From Clostridia bacterium (GTDB lineage: Bacteria > Bacillota > Clostridia > Christensenellales > Borkfalkiaceae), in the NCBI GenBank assembly GCA_900768525.1, contig CAAGDF010000004.1, positions 1 to 23,940 of the forward strand: 23,940 bases of DNA, read 5' to 3'. Shown here in pieces: positions 8,244 to 15,079 of this stretch. The position numbers were made by a program, and so were the translations under genes. Positions within the stretch are counted from its first letter, which is position 1, and every line of letters starts with the position of its first letter. The notes beneath the pieces are model-generated. The model did no database searches. It was not told the DNA's origin and saw only the letters and a list, made by a program, of their open reading frames with translations.

Positions 8244-9937
8244 GTTTTACATATAACGGAGCGGAAACCCGTGCACTTGACGGCGTTTCTTTGCGCGTTT
8301 CAGACGGCGATTTCCTGCTTATATGCGGCAAGTCGGGGTGCGGCAAAACCACTCTTTTAAAACTGTTAAAAAAGAACCTTGCGCCCGCAGGCAAGCGCGA
8401 GGGCAAAGTGTTGTATAAAGGCGAAAACGTTTGCGAGCTCGACAACCGCACCGCCGTTTCGGAAATAGGTTTCGTCATGCAAAATCCCGACGATCAGACT
8501 GTTACCGATAAAGTTTTGCACGAGCTTGCTTTCGGGCTTGAAAGTCTCGGAGAAAAAAGCGACGTTATCCGCAGGAAAATAGCCGAAATAAGCGGTTTTT
8601 TCGGTCTTGGCGAAATTTACGACAAGAAAATTTGCGAACTTTCGGGCGGGCAAAAGCAACTTGTAAATCTCGCTTCGGTGCTCGTCATGAGCCCGACCGT
8701 CGTTATTTTGGACGAACCGACCGCACAACTCGATCCCGTCGCCGCATCCTCTTTTTTATCGTCGCTTAAAAAACTCAACGACGAATTGGGAATTACCGTC
8801 ATTCTCGTCGAGCATCGGCTTGAAGAAGTCTTTCCCATGGCAAACAAAGTTGTGTTTTTAGACGACGGAAAGGTCGTAATTCATTCTTCACCCGAAAAAA
8901 TTTGCGATTTATATGAAGAGGTCAAGGAAAACCGCAATCTTTTCGATGGCTTGCCGACCGCCGTCAGATTGTTTAAAGCAACGGGCGGAAAGGGCGCATG
9001 CCCTCTCACCGTAAAAGACGGAAAAAATTATGTAAAAGCCAATTTTAATAAGAATTTTACCGACGACGGCTTGCAAGTCGGGGGCTGCCGCGAAGAAATC
9101 TTAACGAGTGAAAACGAAAAAAATACGACGAACGAAATCGCCGTTGAAATTCAGAACGGTTTTTTCCGTTACGAAAGAAATACGCCCGACGTACTCGACG
9201 ATTTGAACCTTAAAATTTATAAAAACGAAATTTTGTGCATTTTCGGCGCAAACGGAGCGGGTAAAACCACGTTATTGCGCGTTTTATCGGGCACAAGGCG
9301 GCTTTACAAGGGCAAATACAGGCTTTGGGGTAAAAAGATTAAGGAATACGGCAATTCGCTTTACCGAAAGAATTTAACCGCATTGCCGCAAAATCCGCAC
9401 AATTTATTTTTAAAAAGCTCGGTTGCGGAAGATCTCGAAGAATTGGCAAAACTTATATATAAAGATCAAGCCGAACGCCGCGCCGCGGTGGAGCTCGTTA
9501 TACAAAAAATGGGCATCTCGCAGCTTTTAAAACGGCATCCGTACGATTTATCGGGCGGAGAAACGCAAAAAGTCGCGCTGGCAAAAGTGCTTTTAACCGA
9601 TCCGCGAATCGTTCTGCTCGACGAGCCGACCAAAGGGCTTGACGCCTACTCGAAAAAGCAGATCGCCGAACTGTTTTTCTCGCTTAAAAAAGAGGGGAAA
9701 ACCATTGTTGCGGTAACGCACGATATAGAATTTGCCGCCGACGTAGCCGATAGGTGCGCCATGTATTTCGACGGAAAAATCGTTTCGGTAGCGGATAAAT
9801 ATGAATTTTTGTCCGAGAATAAATATTATACGACGGCAGCCGCAAGAATCACGCGTGAAAATTTTCGCGGCGCGGTGACTTTTGCCCGCGCGGTAAAAAT
9901 GTGCAACGCCAACAGGATAAACAAAAATGAAGGGTAA
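8216..9937 (+). CDS. Fused two-domain ECF ATPase (EcfA-EcfA')
   Basis: The product is 573 aa. The ATG at 8216 has a strong AAGGAGGAG 5 nt upstream, inside the end of ecfT. Two complete ABC ATPase domains lie in one chain. Domain 1 has Walker A GKSGCGKTT near residue 38, Q-loop MQNPDDQ near 87, signature LSGGQ near 141, Walker B VVILDEP near 161 and an H-loop in LVEHRLEEV. Domain 2 has Walker A GANGAGKTT near 343, a Q in ALPQNPHN, signature LSGGE near 444, Walker B IVLLDEP near 463 and H in AVTHDIEF. A low-complexity linker of about 60-70 residues (about 255-325) joins them. Both nucleotide sites look intact. The protein powers the ECF importer at the inner face of the membrane. Fused EcfAA' proteins are known in the family. 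Confidence 0.93.
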   Translation: MELFEIENLSFTYNGAETRALDGVSLRVSDGDFLLICGKSGCGKTTLLKLLKKNLAPAGKREGKVLYKGENVCELDNRTAVSEIGFVMQNPDDQTVTDKVLHELAFGLESLGEKSDVIRRKIAEISGFFGLGEIYDKKICELSGGQKQLVNLASVLVMSPTVVILDEPTAQLDPVAASSFLSSLKKLNDELGITVILVEHRLEEVFPMANKVVFLDDGKVVIHSSPEKICDLYEEVKENRNLFDGLPTAVRLFKATGGKGACPLTVKDGKNYVKANFNKNFTDDGLQVGGCREEILTSENEKNTTNEIAVEIQNGFFRYERNTPDVLDDLNLKIYKNEILCIFGANGAGKTTLLRVLSGTRRLYKGKYRLWGKKIKEYGNSLYRKNLTALPQNPHNLFLKSSVAEDLEELAKLIYKDQAERRAAVELVIQKMGISQLLKRHPYDLSGGETQKVALAKVLLTDPRIVLLDEPTKGLDAYSKKQIAELFFSLKKEGKTIVAVTHDIEFAADVADRCAMYFDGKIVSVADKYEFLSENKYYTTAAARITRENFRGAVTFARAVKMCNANRINKNEG

Positions 9938-10655
9938 AAAAGCGTTAAAAACAACAATATGTATAGCGATAGTGTTCGTTTTGATACCCGCCGCCTTGTT
10001 TGCGGGCGTAACGATTTTCAACGACCGCAATTATATGCTCGTATCGGCATTTGTTGCGTTACTCTCATGTCTGCCGTTTTTCATCGCGTTTGAAACAAAC
10101 GAAAACACAGGCAGGGAACTTGTCGTAATAGCGGTAATGTGCGCGATTTCGGTGGTCGGTCGTTTGATTTTTGCGCCCATTCCGGGTTTTAAACCCGTTA
10201 CCGCCGTCGTAATAATAACTGGCGCGGTGCTCGGCGCGGAGGCGGGGTTTATCACGGGTTCTATGACCGCGCTTTGCTCAAATATATTTTTCGGGCAAGG
10301 CCCGTGGACGCCTTTTCAAATGTTTTCGTGGGGCATAATCGGCTTTATCTCGGGCTTGATTTTTTTCAAAAGGCAAAAGAAAAATCTTATTTTTATAATT
10401 ATTGCGGGTATGCTTTTCGGCGTGCTGTTCTCCTTACTTATGGATATATGGACTACCGTTTCGGTAAGCGGCGAGTTTATCGTTAACGAATATATAGCGT
10501 GCGTTATCGCTGCGATTCCCGTAACTATAGAATATGCCGTGTCGAATGCCGTTTTCCTTGCCGTTTTGTTCAATCCGTTCAACAAAAAACTCGAACGAAT
10601 AAAAACCAAATACGGCGTTTTCGTGCAGCAAAATGAAGCCGAGCTCGAAGCGTAA
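9927..10655 (+). CDS. ECF transporter substrate-binding (S) component, probably for cobalamin
   Basis: The product is 242 aa. The ATG at 9927 overlaps the end of the ATPase gene by 11 nt, with AGGATA about 8 nt upstream. Six hydrophobic helices are visible. The segment GFKPVTAVVIITGAVLGAEAGF followed by NIFFGQGPWTPFQMFSWGIIG (given here as hallmark residues) is typical of a large S-component subfamily found next to ecfT/ecfA genes in Clostridia. The protein would bind the vitamin within the membrane and be toppled by EcfT. Substrate specificity cannot be read from the sequence alone. Cobalamin is inferred from the upstream B12 riboswitch and the transcobalamin-like partners; a cobalamin precursor or other corrinoid is the main alternative. 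It ends the operon. Confidence 0.85.
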   Translation: MKGKKALKTTICIAIVFVLIPAALFAGVTIFNDRNYMLVSAFVALLSCLPFFIAFETNENTGRELVVIAVMCAISVVGRLIFAPIPGFKPVTAVVIITGAVLGAEAGFITGSMTALCSNIFFGQGPWTPFQMFSWGIIGFISGLIFFKRQKKNLIFIIIAGMLFGVLFSLLMDIWTTVSVSGEFIVNEYIACVIAAIPVTIEYAVSNAVFLAVLFNPFNKKLERIKTKYGVFVQQNEAELEA

Positions 10656-10681
10656 TTCGTTAGTCGATTTTATATAAACAG

Positions 10682-10702
10682 CCCGATAATCGACCTATAG
10701 GC
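10682..10702 (-). repeat. Dispersed intergenic repeat, copy 1
   Basis: This is the exact reverse complement, over 21 nt, of 15010-15030. The core on the - strand is CCTATAGGTCGATTATCGGG. Degenerate copies are at 17629-17647 and 20008-20029. It lies just past the last gene of the cobalamin operon. Confidence 0.75.
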
Positions 10703-10824
10703 AGGTTTCGCAGTTCAGTCAAAAAAACACCGTAGTGATATAAATGTACCGAATTGACGGATATGTTATCGGCAGTGCGTAAAATGTCGGGCATGTTTGA
10801 TATGTGTTTTGACATTTCAGCCTA

Positions 10825-10850
10825 AAAATTATGGTACAAAATTATGGTAC
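10825..10850 (+). repeat. 13-bp tandem duplication
   Basis: Two exact head-to-tail copies of AAAATTATGGTAC are present. Function is unknown; it may be replication slippage. Confidence 0.8.
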
Positions 10851-10933
10851 AAAACGAAAAAATAGGGGGGTAAAATGTAGTATAAACGAATTAAAAAAAT
10901 GCACATTTCGCACGCAAAATATCAATAAAAAAG

Positions 10934-10963
10934 AAAAATACACAGCAAAAACTGTGTATTTTT
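10934..10963 (-). terminator. Terminator of ssrA (possibly bidirectional)
   Basis: A perfect 12-bp stem (10934-10945 with 10952-10963) has a 6-nt loop. Read on the - strand it starts 5 nt past the tmRNA CCA end and is followed by CTTTTTTATT. On the + strand its T-rich arm could also stop transcription coming from the cobalamin operon. Confidence 0.85.
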
Positions 10964-10968
10964 GGTAT

Positions 10969-11321
10969 TGGTGGAGATGGGCGGAGTTGAACCGCCGTGT
11001 TGCATTAAGACCCAAAGGGTTTCTACGTACGTATCCGACCTTTGACCTCCTCGCAAAGCAGCCGATCGGCGGGCAACCTGCGCAAAAGTTCGCTAAAGAC
11101 CTCCGATTTGCCACGAACCGAGCAAACCGAATGTTCATCGCGTAAATGATGCCCGTTTCTCACCCCGCGATATGACGAGAGCGGACAGTCGCTTTTAATT
11201 AAGCGGCGAATGCGTAATTGTTATTAGCATTTAATTTTAAAATTTTCCGTTTTATAACGTAGCCACGGTCTACGGTACGCTTACCTTCCAATCCTGATAC
11301 AGTCGAAACCGAAACACCCCC
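10969..11321 (-). ncRNA. ssrA: tmRNA (transfer-messenger RNA)
   Basis: On the - strand the 5' end reads GGGGGTGTTTCGGTTTCGAC (11321 downward), the conserved tmRNA start. The 3' end reads GGTTCAACTCCGCCCATCTCCACCA-like, with T-arm, acceptor and encoded CCA at 10969-10971. The acceptor strands pair as GGGGGTG with CATCTCC, including a G-U at the third pair expected for alanine charging. The internal tag frame is GCT AAT AAC AAT TAC GCA TTC GCC GCT TAA (11228 down to 11199), giving the proposed tag (A)ANNNYAFAA. tmRNA rescues stalled ribosomes and marks the unfinished protein for proteolysis. The length, about 353 nt, is typical. The resume codon is assigned by analogy and could lie further upstream in the same frame. 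Confidence 0.93.
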
Positions 11322-11380
11322 GTGTTCGGCTTGCCGAAACGATATGTTACAACTTATCGCTAAATTGCTTTAAAACAACG

Positions 11381-11420
11381 TCGGCGTGCAATGTATAATA
11401 TCGGCGCGCAATGAATAGTG
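11381..11420 (+). repeat. Imperfect 20-bp tandem repeat
   Basis: TCGGCGTGCAATGTATAATA is followed directly by TCGGCGCGCAATGAATAGTG (16 of 20 identical), then a partial CGCAATG. It lies in the 233-bp gap between ssrA and the TerB-like gene, where no gene is visible. Confidence 0.6.
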
Positions 11421-11500
11421 CGCAATGTGCAATCAAAGTCAAATTATATGACGGCGAAGGGCACAACGCAAAATACAATACTATAATAGCCAAATAATAT

Positions 11501-11544
11501 TAAAGCGTGCGTCGGGCAGTGTAGAACTTAGGGCGCACGCTTTA
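11501..11544 (-). terminator. Terminator after the TerB-like gene
   Basis: An 11-bp perfect stem (TAAAGCGTGCG at 11501-11511 with CGCACGCTTTA at 11534-11544) encloses a 22-nt loop, just past the stop codon on the - strand. The T tail is weak, so efficiency is uncertain. Confidence 0.6.
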
Positions 11545-11554
11545 TAAGTTTCTA

Positions 11555-11974
11555 TTACTCGTCGATGAGTTTAGCAATGAATGCCAATTCGCTCTTATCG
11601 AGCGTTTCGTCAACAGCCATTGCGCAAATGCAAAGTTCAAGAAGAACGACTTTCAGATCCGGACCGATGTTGTCGATGAGCTGATCGAGTACATTTTGCG
11701 CTTCGTCGGAGTAGAAACCGCTTACAAGGCGTTTTGCTTCGTCAAAAGGAAGTCTTTCGCCGAGGATATCTTCCATAAATCTTACCTCAAGCGCGGTAAT
11801 CTTGCCGTCGGCTGCAAGGCAGGTGAAAATAGAGGGAAGAAGAATATCTGCGCTCTTGCCCTCGGTTACTTTTTCAAAAACGGGGAAGAGCATGGATAAA
11901 TCGTTTTTCGCTTTGGAAACTAATTCGTCGTAAGAACAGTTTACATATTTTTGCATTAATTCATTGAAAGTCAT
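11555..11974 (-). CDS. TerB-like (tellurite resistance B fold) protein
   Basis: The product is 139 aa. The start at 11974 has AAGGAG about 8 nt upstream on the - strand. The sequence is all-helical, with two similar four-helix-type halves carrying the acidic TerB signature pattern: LAADGKITALEVRFMEDIL (about residues 53-71) and ICAMAVDETLDKSELAFIAKLI near the C terminus. Proteins of this superfamily are small cytoplasmic metal-associated or membrane-stress proteins; the exact role is unknown, and no ter gene cluster surrounds it. It has its own promoter-like sequence (12033-12061) and a terminator, so it is probably a single-gene unit, although typA shows no clear terminator and could read into it. 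Confidence 0.7.
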   Translation of the reverse strand: MTFNELMQKYVNCSYDELVSKAKNDLSMLFPVFEKVTEGKSADILLPSIFTCLAADGKITALEVRFMEDILGERLPFDEAKRLVSGFYSDEAQNVLDQLIDNIGPDLKVVLLELCICAMAVDETLDKSELAFIAKLIDE

Positions 11975-12032
11975 TTGTTTTCTCCTTTGCTTTTTCGCTT
12001 ACATTATATTTTTTATGCAAGCTTATGCTCAC

Positions 12033-12061
12033 ATATTATCACAACAACGTGTTCTTGTCAA
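12033..12061 (-). promoter_or_regulatory. Sigma-A-type promoter of the TerB-like gene
   Basis: On the - strand, TTGACA (12061-12056), a 17-bp spacer and TAATAT (12038-12033) lie about 60 bp before the start codon. Confidence 0.6.
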
Positions 12062-12097
12062 TAGTTTTATCAAAAATCCTTTATAAAATAATGAATT

Positions 12098-13921
12098 TTA
12101 GTTGGTTTTGCGCTTTCTTGCCCAGTCTTTCATTCTTTGTTCGTGCGAAAGAATGCGTTTGCGCAGTCTTATGCTCTTAGGCGTAAGTTCGACAAGTTCG
12201 TCGTCCGCGATAAATTCCATGCACTGTTCAAGGCTGAGCTGAGTAGGCGTAATAAGTTTCAACGCTTCGTCGCTGCCGCTTGCACGGTTGTTTGTAAGCT
12301 GTTTCTTTTTGCACACGTTAACGGCGAGGTCGTCCTCTCTCGAGTTTTCGCCGACTATCATGCCTTCGTAAACGTCAAGACCGGGACCTACGAAGAGGGT
12401 GCATCTTTCCTGCGCGTTAAACAACCCGTATTGAGTGGTCGTACCGCTTTCAAAGCAAACAAGACTGCCGCGCGTGCGTGTCTGCATATCGCCCTTGTAC
12501 GGCTCATATTTGTCAAAAACGTGATACATTACGCCGAAGCCCTTGGTATCGGTAAGCATTTCGCTTCTGTAACCGATAAGGCAGCGCGACGCAATACGGA
12601 ACTCGAGACGCGTTTCGCCGTTGTCGTTGGGTTCCATAGTAACAAGTTCGCCTTTACGCTGACCGACCTTATTCATAACAACGCCTACGTAATCGTCGGG
12701 TACTTCTACAACAAGTTGTTCGACCGGCTCATAGCATTTGCCGTCGATTTCTTTAAAAATAACTTTGGGGCGGGAAACCTGAAATTCATATCCCTCTCTG
12801 CGCATTTCTTCAATCAAAATTGAGAGGTGCAGTTCGCCTCTGCCGAAAACCTCGAAAGTATCGGTGCTTTCGGTTTCGGAAACGCGCATGCTTACGTTGG
12901 TTTCTACTTCTTTAAAAAGTCTTGCGCGCAGGTGACGCGAGGTTACGAATTTACCTTCTTTGCCTGCGAACGGACTGTTGTTTACCATGAACATCATAGA
13001 GATCGTCGGTTCGTCGATTGCGACAAAGGGCAGTGCCTCGGGTTTATCGAGGTCGCAAATGGTTTCGCCTATGTTGATTTTGTCTATACCGTTAATTGCA
13101 ACGATATCGCCGATTTCACCCACGGGTACTTCAACGCGTTTAAGACCTTCAAACTGATACAGTCTTGCGACCTTTCCCTGACCGAAAGTTCCGTCGGTAT
13201 GACAAATGGAAACGGGCTGACCGAGCGTGATTTTTCCGCGTACGATTTTACCGATACCGATTCTGCCTACGTATTCGTCATAATCTATATTGCAAATTAT
13301 CGTCTGCAAGGGCAGGTCGGGATTGCCTTCGGGTGCGGGAACTTCTTCCAGAATGGTATCGAGCAACGGTGCCATATTCACGCCTTCGTCGGACATAGAC
13401 TTTTTAGCCCAACCGAGTTTTGCGCTTGCGTAAACGGTTTTAAAGTCAAGCTGATCGTCGTTTGCGCCGAGGTCGATGAACAAATCGATAATTCCGTCGA
13501 TTGTCTTGTCTACGTCGCCGCCTTTGTCGATTTTATTTATTACGACAACGGGCTTTTTATTAAGGTTGAGTGCTTTTTTAAGAACGTATCTCGTCTGCGG
13601 CATAACGCCTTCAACCGCGTCGACGAGCAAAACAACGCCGTCAACCATAGAAAGAATACGTTCTACCTCGCCGCCGAAATCCGCGTGACCCGGGGTGTCG
13701 ACAATATTGATTTTTGTGCCGTTATAATGAACCGCTGTATTCTTTGCAAGAATGGTAATGCCTCTTTCGCGTTCGAGATCGTTGCTGTCCATAACGCGTT
13801 CCTGAACAACTTCGTTTTTGCGGAATACGCCGTTTTGTTTGAGCAGTGCGTCCACAAGGGTGGTTTTACCGTGGTCGACGTGCGCGATAATAGCAATGTT
13901 TCTTACGTCGTTTCTTTTCAT
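12098..13921 (-). CDS. typA: Ribosome-associated translational GTPase TypA/BipA
   Basis: The product is 607 aa, the usual family length. The start at 13921 is preferred because AGAGG lies about 8 nt upstream and MKRNDVRNIAIIAHVDHGKTT is the typical beginning; an in-frame ATG ten codons earlier is less likely. G1 is AHVDHGKTT (residues 13-21), switch II is DTPGHADFGGEV and G4 is NKID. The EF-G-like domains follow, and the TypA-specific C-terminal domain ends with FIADDELVELTPKSIRLRKRIL. TypA binds the 70S ribosome at the factor site and supports ribosome assembly and growth under stress. The gene is divergent from the thioesterase gene and stands alone with its own strong promoter. Confidence 0.97.
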   Translation of the reverse strand: MKRNDVRNIAIIAHVDHGKTTLVDALLKQNGVFRKNEVVQERVMDSNDLERERGITILAKNTAVHYNGTKINIVDTPGHADFGGEVERILSMVDGVVLLVDAVEGVMPQTRYVLKKALNLNKKPVVVINKIDKGGDVDKTIDGIIDLFIDLGANDDQLDFKTVYASAKLGWAKKSMSDEGVNMAPLLDTILEEVPAPEGNPDLPLQTIICNIDYDEYVGRIGIGKIVRGKITLGQPVSICHTDGTFGQGKVARLYQFEGLKRVEVPVGEIGDIVAINGIDKINIGETICDLDKPEALPFVAIDEPTISMMFMVNNSPFAGKEGKFVTSRHLRARLFKEVETNVSMRVSETESTDTFEVFGRGELHLSILIEEMRREGYEFQVSRPKVIFKEIDGKCYEPVEQLVVEVPDDYVGVVMNKVGQRKGELVTMEPNDNGETRLEFRIASRCLIGYRSEMLTDTKGFGVMYHVFDKYEPYKGDMQTRTRGSLVCFESGTTTQYGLFNAQERCTLFVGPGLDVYEGMIVGENSREDDLAVNVCKKKQLTNNRASGSDEALKLITPTQLSLEQCMEFIADDELVELTPKSIRLRKRILSHEQRMKDWARKRKTN

Positions 13922-13989
13922 ACGTTTATCCTCTTTTTTTGTTACCTGCAAGCTGCAAGGTCGCTTTATCCGATCGATTTAACCGAATA

Positions 13990-14019
13990 ATTATATATTC
14001 CCGACGGGTTTTATGTCAA
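13990..14019 (-). promoter_or_regulatory. Sigma-A promoter of typA
   Basis: On the - strand, TTGACA (14019-14014), an 18-bp spacer and a perfect TATAAT (13995-13990) lie about 70 bp upstream of the typA start. Confidence 0.8.
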
Positions 14020-14082
14020 ATATTTTATTTAACCTTTATAAAAATACCGCAAAAATATATCGTATATATCATTGTAGCACAG

Positions 14083-14112
14083 TTGACAGCTTTATAATCA
14101 AAATGCTAAAAT
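14083..14112 (+). promoter_or_regulatory. Sigma-A promoter of the thioesterase gene
   Basis: A perfect TTGACA (14083-14088), an 18-bp spacer and TAAAAT (14107-14112) lie 35 bp before the start codon. It is divergent from the typA promoter, with about 63 bp between the two -35 boxes. Confidence 0.78.
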
Positions 14113-14147
14113 AAATCGAAATCAAAAGCCGTAATCAAGGGCGCAAG

Positions 14148-14879
14148 ATGAATAGAATCATTAACAACGAAACAATTAAAAAAGAAAACACTTTTTCAAG
14201 GACGTTCACTCTTACCGATAATGCCTCGGGCAGTTTAAACGTAATAAAGCCGGGCGGGATACTCGATATTTTTCAAACCGCTGCTGGCGTCCATGCGGAT
14301 AACCTCGGCGTTGGCGGTCGTTATTTAATGGAAAACGGCAAGTGCTGGGTGCTGGAATCGGTAAGCTATAAAGTGCTCGGTTCGGTTTTGCCTCATTCGG
14401 ATATCACAGCCGAAACATATTTTCGCAATCCCGGTCGTTTGTTCTACGAAAGAGATTATATAATTTACGATAAGTCGGGCAATAAGTCGATTATCGGTAC
14501 TTCCAGATGGCTTGTTATCGATATAAAAACGCGCAGACCGATGCTTAATGCCATCGATTACGGGTGCGTCGGGCGCGATGAATGCGTTATGCCTATGCAT
14601 GAAAAAATACGCTATGATTTTTCGCAGGCGGAAGTTTCAGGCGAGTATAAAATTCACCTGACCGAAACCGACATAGTAGGGCATTTTAATAATTCGCGCT
14701 ATGCCGACGTTATTTTTGAATTTTATCCTTTTGCATTAAAAGATCTGCAAATTGATTTTATAAAAGAATGTAAGGCGGGCGAAAATATTACCGTTAAAGG
14801 CGTTGATGGTGCCGACGGCGTTTACGTTGAGGGCAGCGTTAACGGCGAAAGGCGCTTTGTCGCAAAGTTTAATTACTGA
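14148..14879 (+). CDS. Acyl-ACP thioesterase (FatA/FatB family)
   Basis: The product is 243 aa. The ATG at 14148 follows AAGGGCG by about 5 nt and a strong promoter by 35 nt. The protein shows the double hotdog layout of bacterial acyl-ACP thioesterases. The first half contains LDIFQTAAGVHADNLGVGG and WVLESVSYKV, followed by GTSRWLVIDIKTRRP. The second half carries ETDIVGHFNNSRYADVI, equivalent to the family D-x-N-x-H-x-N-N active-site region (Asp175, His179, Asn181, Asn182). It hydrolyses acyl-ACP to free fatty acid in the cytoplasm. No fatty acid synthesis gene is adjacent. Chain-length preference cannot be read from the sequence. Confidence 0.88.
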   Translation: MNRIINNETIKKENTFSRTFTLTDNASGSLNVIKPGGILDIFQTAAGVHADNLGVGGRYLMENGKCWVLESVSYKVLGSVLPHSDITAETYFRNPGRLFYERDYIIYDKSGNKSIIGTSRWLVIDIKTRRPMLNAIDYGCVGRDECVMPMHEKIRYDFSQAEVSGEYKIHLTETDIVGHFNNSRYADVIFEFYPFALKDLQIDFIKECKAGENITVKGVDGADGVYVEGSVNGERRFVAKFNY

Positions 14880-14910
14880 ATAATATTTTGTTTTTAACTG
14901 GATTTTTCGC

Positions 14911-14926
14911 GCGGTAACGTTACCGC
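14911..14926. repeat. Perfect 16-bp palindrome GCGGTAACGTTACCGC
   Basis: An uninterrupted palindrome with a central CG lies 32 bp after the thioesterase stop, flanked by a T run (left) and an A run (right). It could be a repressor operator (LacI-family sites often have this symmetry) or a very tight hairpin. Confidence 0.7.
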
Positions 14927-14972
14927 AAAAATAGAAATTTTTAAAATTCGGAATATAAATTTTGATATCGGG

Positions 14973-15039
14973 AAAACTATCCGTATCGGCTGTTTTGGCT
15001 GAAAAGTCAGCCTATAGGTCGATTATCGGGTAGTTTTTT
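14973..15039 (+). terminator. Terminator between the thioesterase and sigG
   Basis: An outer stem of 11 bp (14973-14983 with 15027-15037, one G-U) encloses an inner GGCTGA/TCAGCC hairpin (14997-15012) and ends in TTTTTT. Copy 2 of the dispersed repeat forms much of the 3' side. Confidence 0.7.
15010..15030 (+). repeat. Dispersed intergenic repeat, copy 2
   Basis: Core CCTATAGGTCGATTATCGGG. It is the exact reverse complement of copy 1 (10682-10702). It lies inside the terminator structure before sigG. Confidence 0.75.
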
Positions 15040-15079
15040 ATATTTTTTCGCTTTTTTGCGTTACATAGGAGATAGAATA

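Larger units (their letters stand above)
10656..10933. other. Intergenic region after the cobalamin operon
   Basis: No convincing gene is seen. The stretch contains one copy of the dispersed roughly 20-bp motif (10682-10702), an AAATGTC/GACATTT hairpin near 10784-10817, a 13-bp tandem duplication (10825-10850) and a GGGGGG followed four bases later by ATG and an immediate TAG near 10865. No clear T-tailed terminator for the cobalamin operon is visible on the + strand before the shared terminator at 10934-10963. Confidence 0.5.

Noticed and set aside
10831..11145. 104-codon open frame on the + strand
   Set aside because: It runs through the tmRNA terminator and antisense to the tmRNA 3' half; it has no family resemblance and no ribosome binding site.
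10969..11321. Mobile-element junction at ssrA (a frequent integration site)
   Set aside because: The tmRNA 3' end is intact and no integrase or duplicated 3' fragment is seen in the window.
11381..11434. Possible CRISPR-like array (repeating GCAATG units)
   Set aside because: There are only two imperfect adjacent copies without spacers and no cas genes nearby.
12827..13990. 387-codon open frame antisense to typA
   Set aside because: It mirrors the strongly conserved typA reading frame; its composition (rich in Phe, Cys, His) is typical of a shadow frame.
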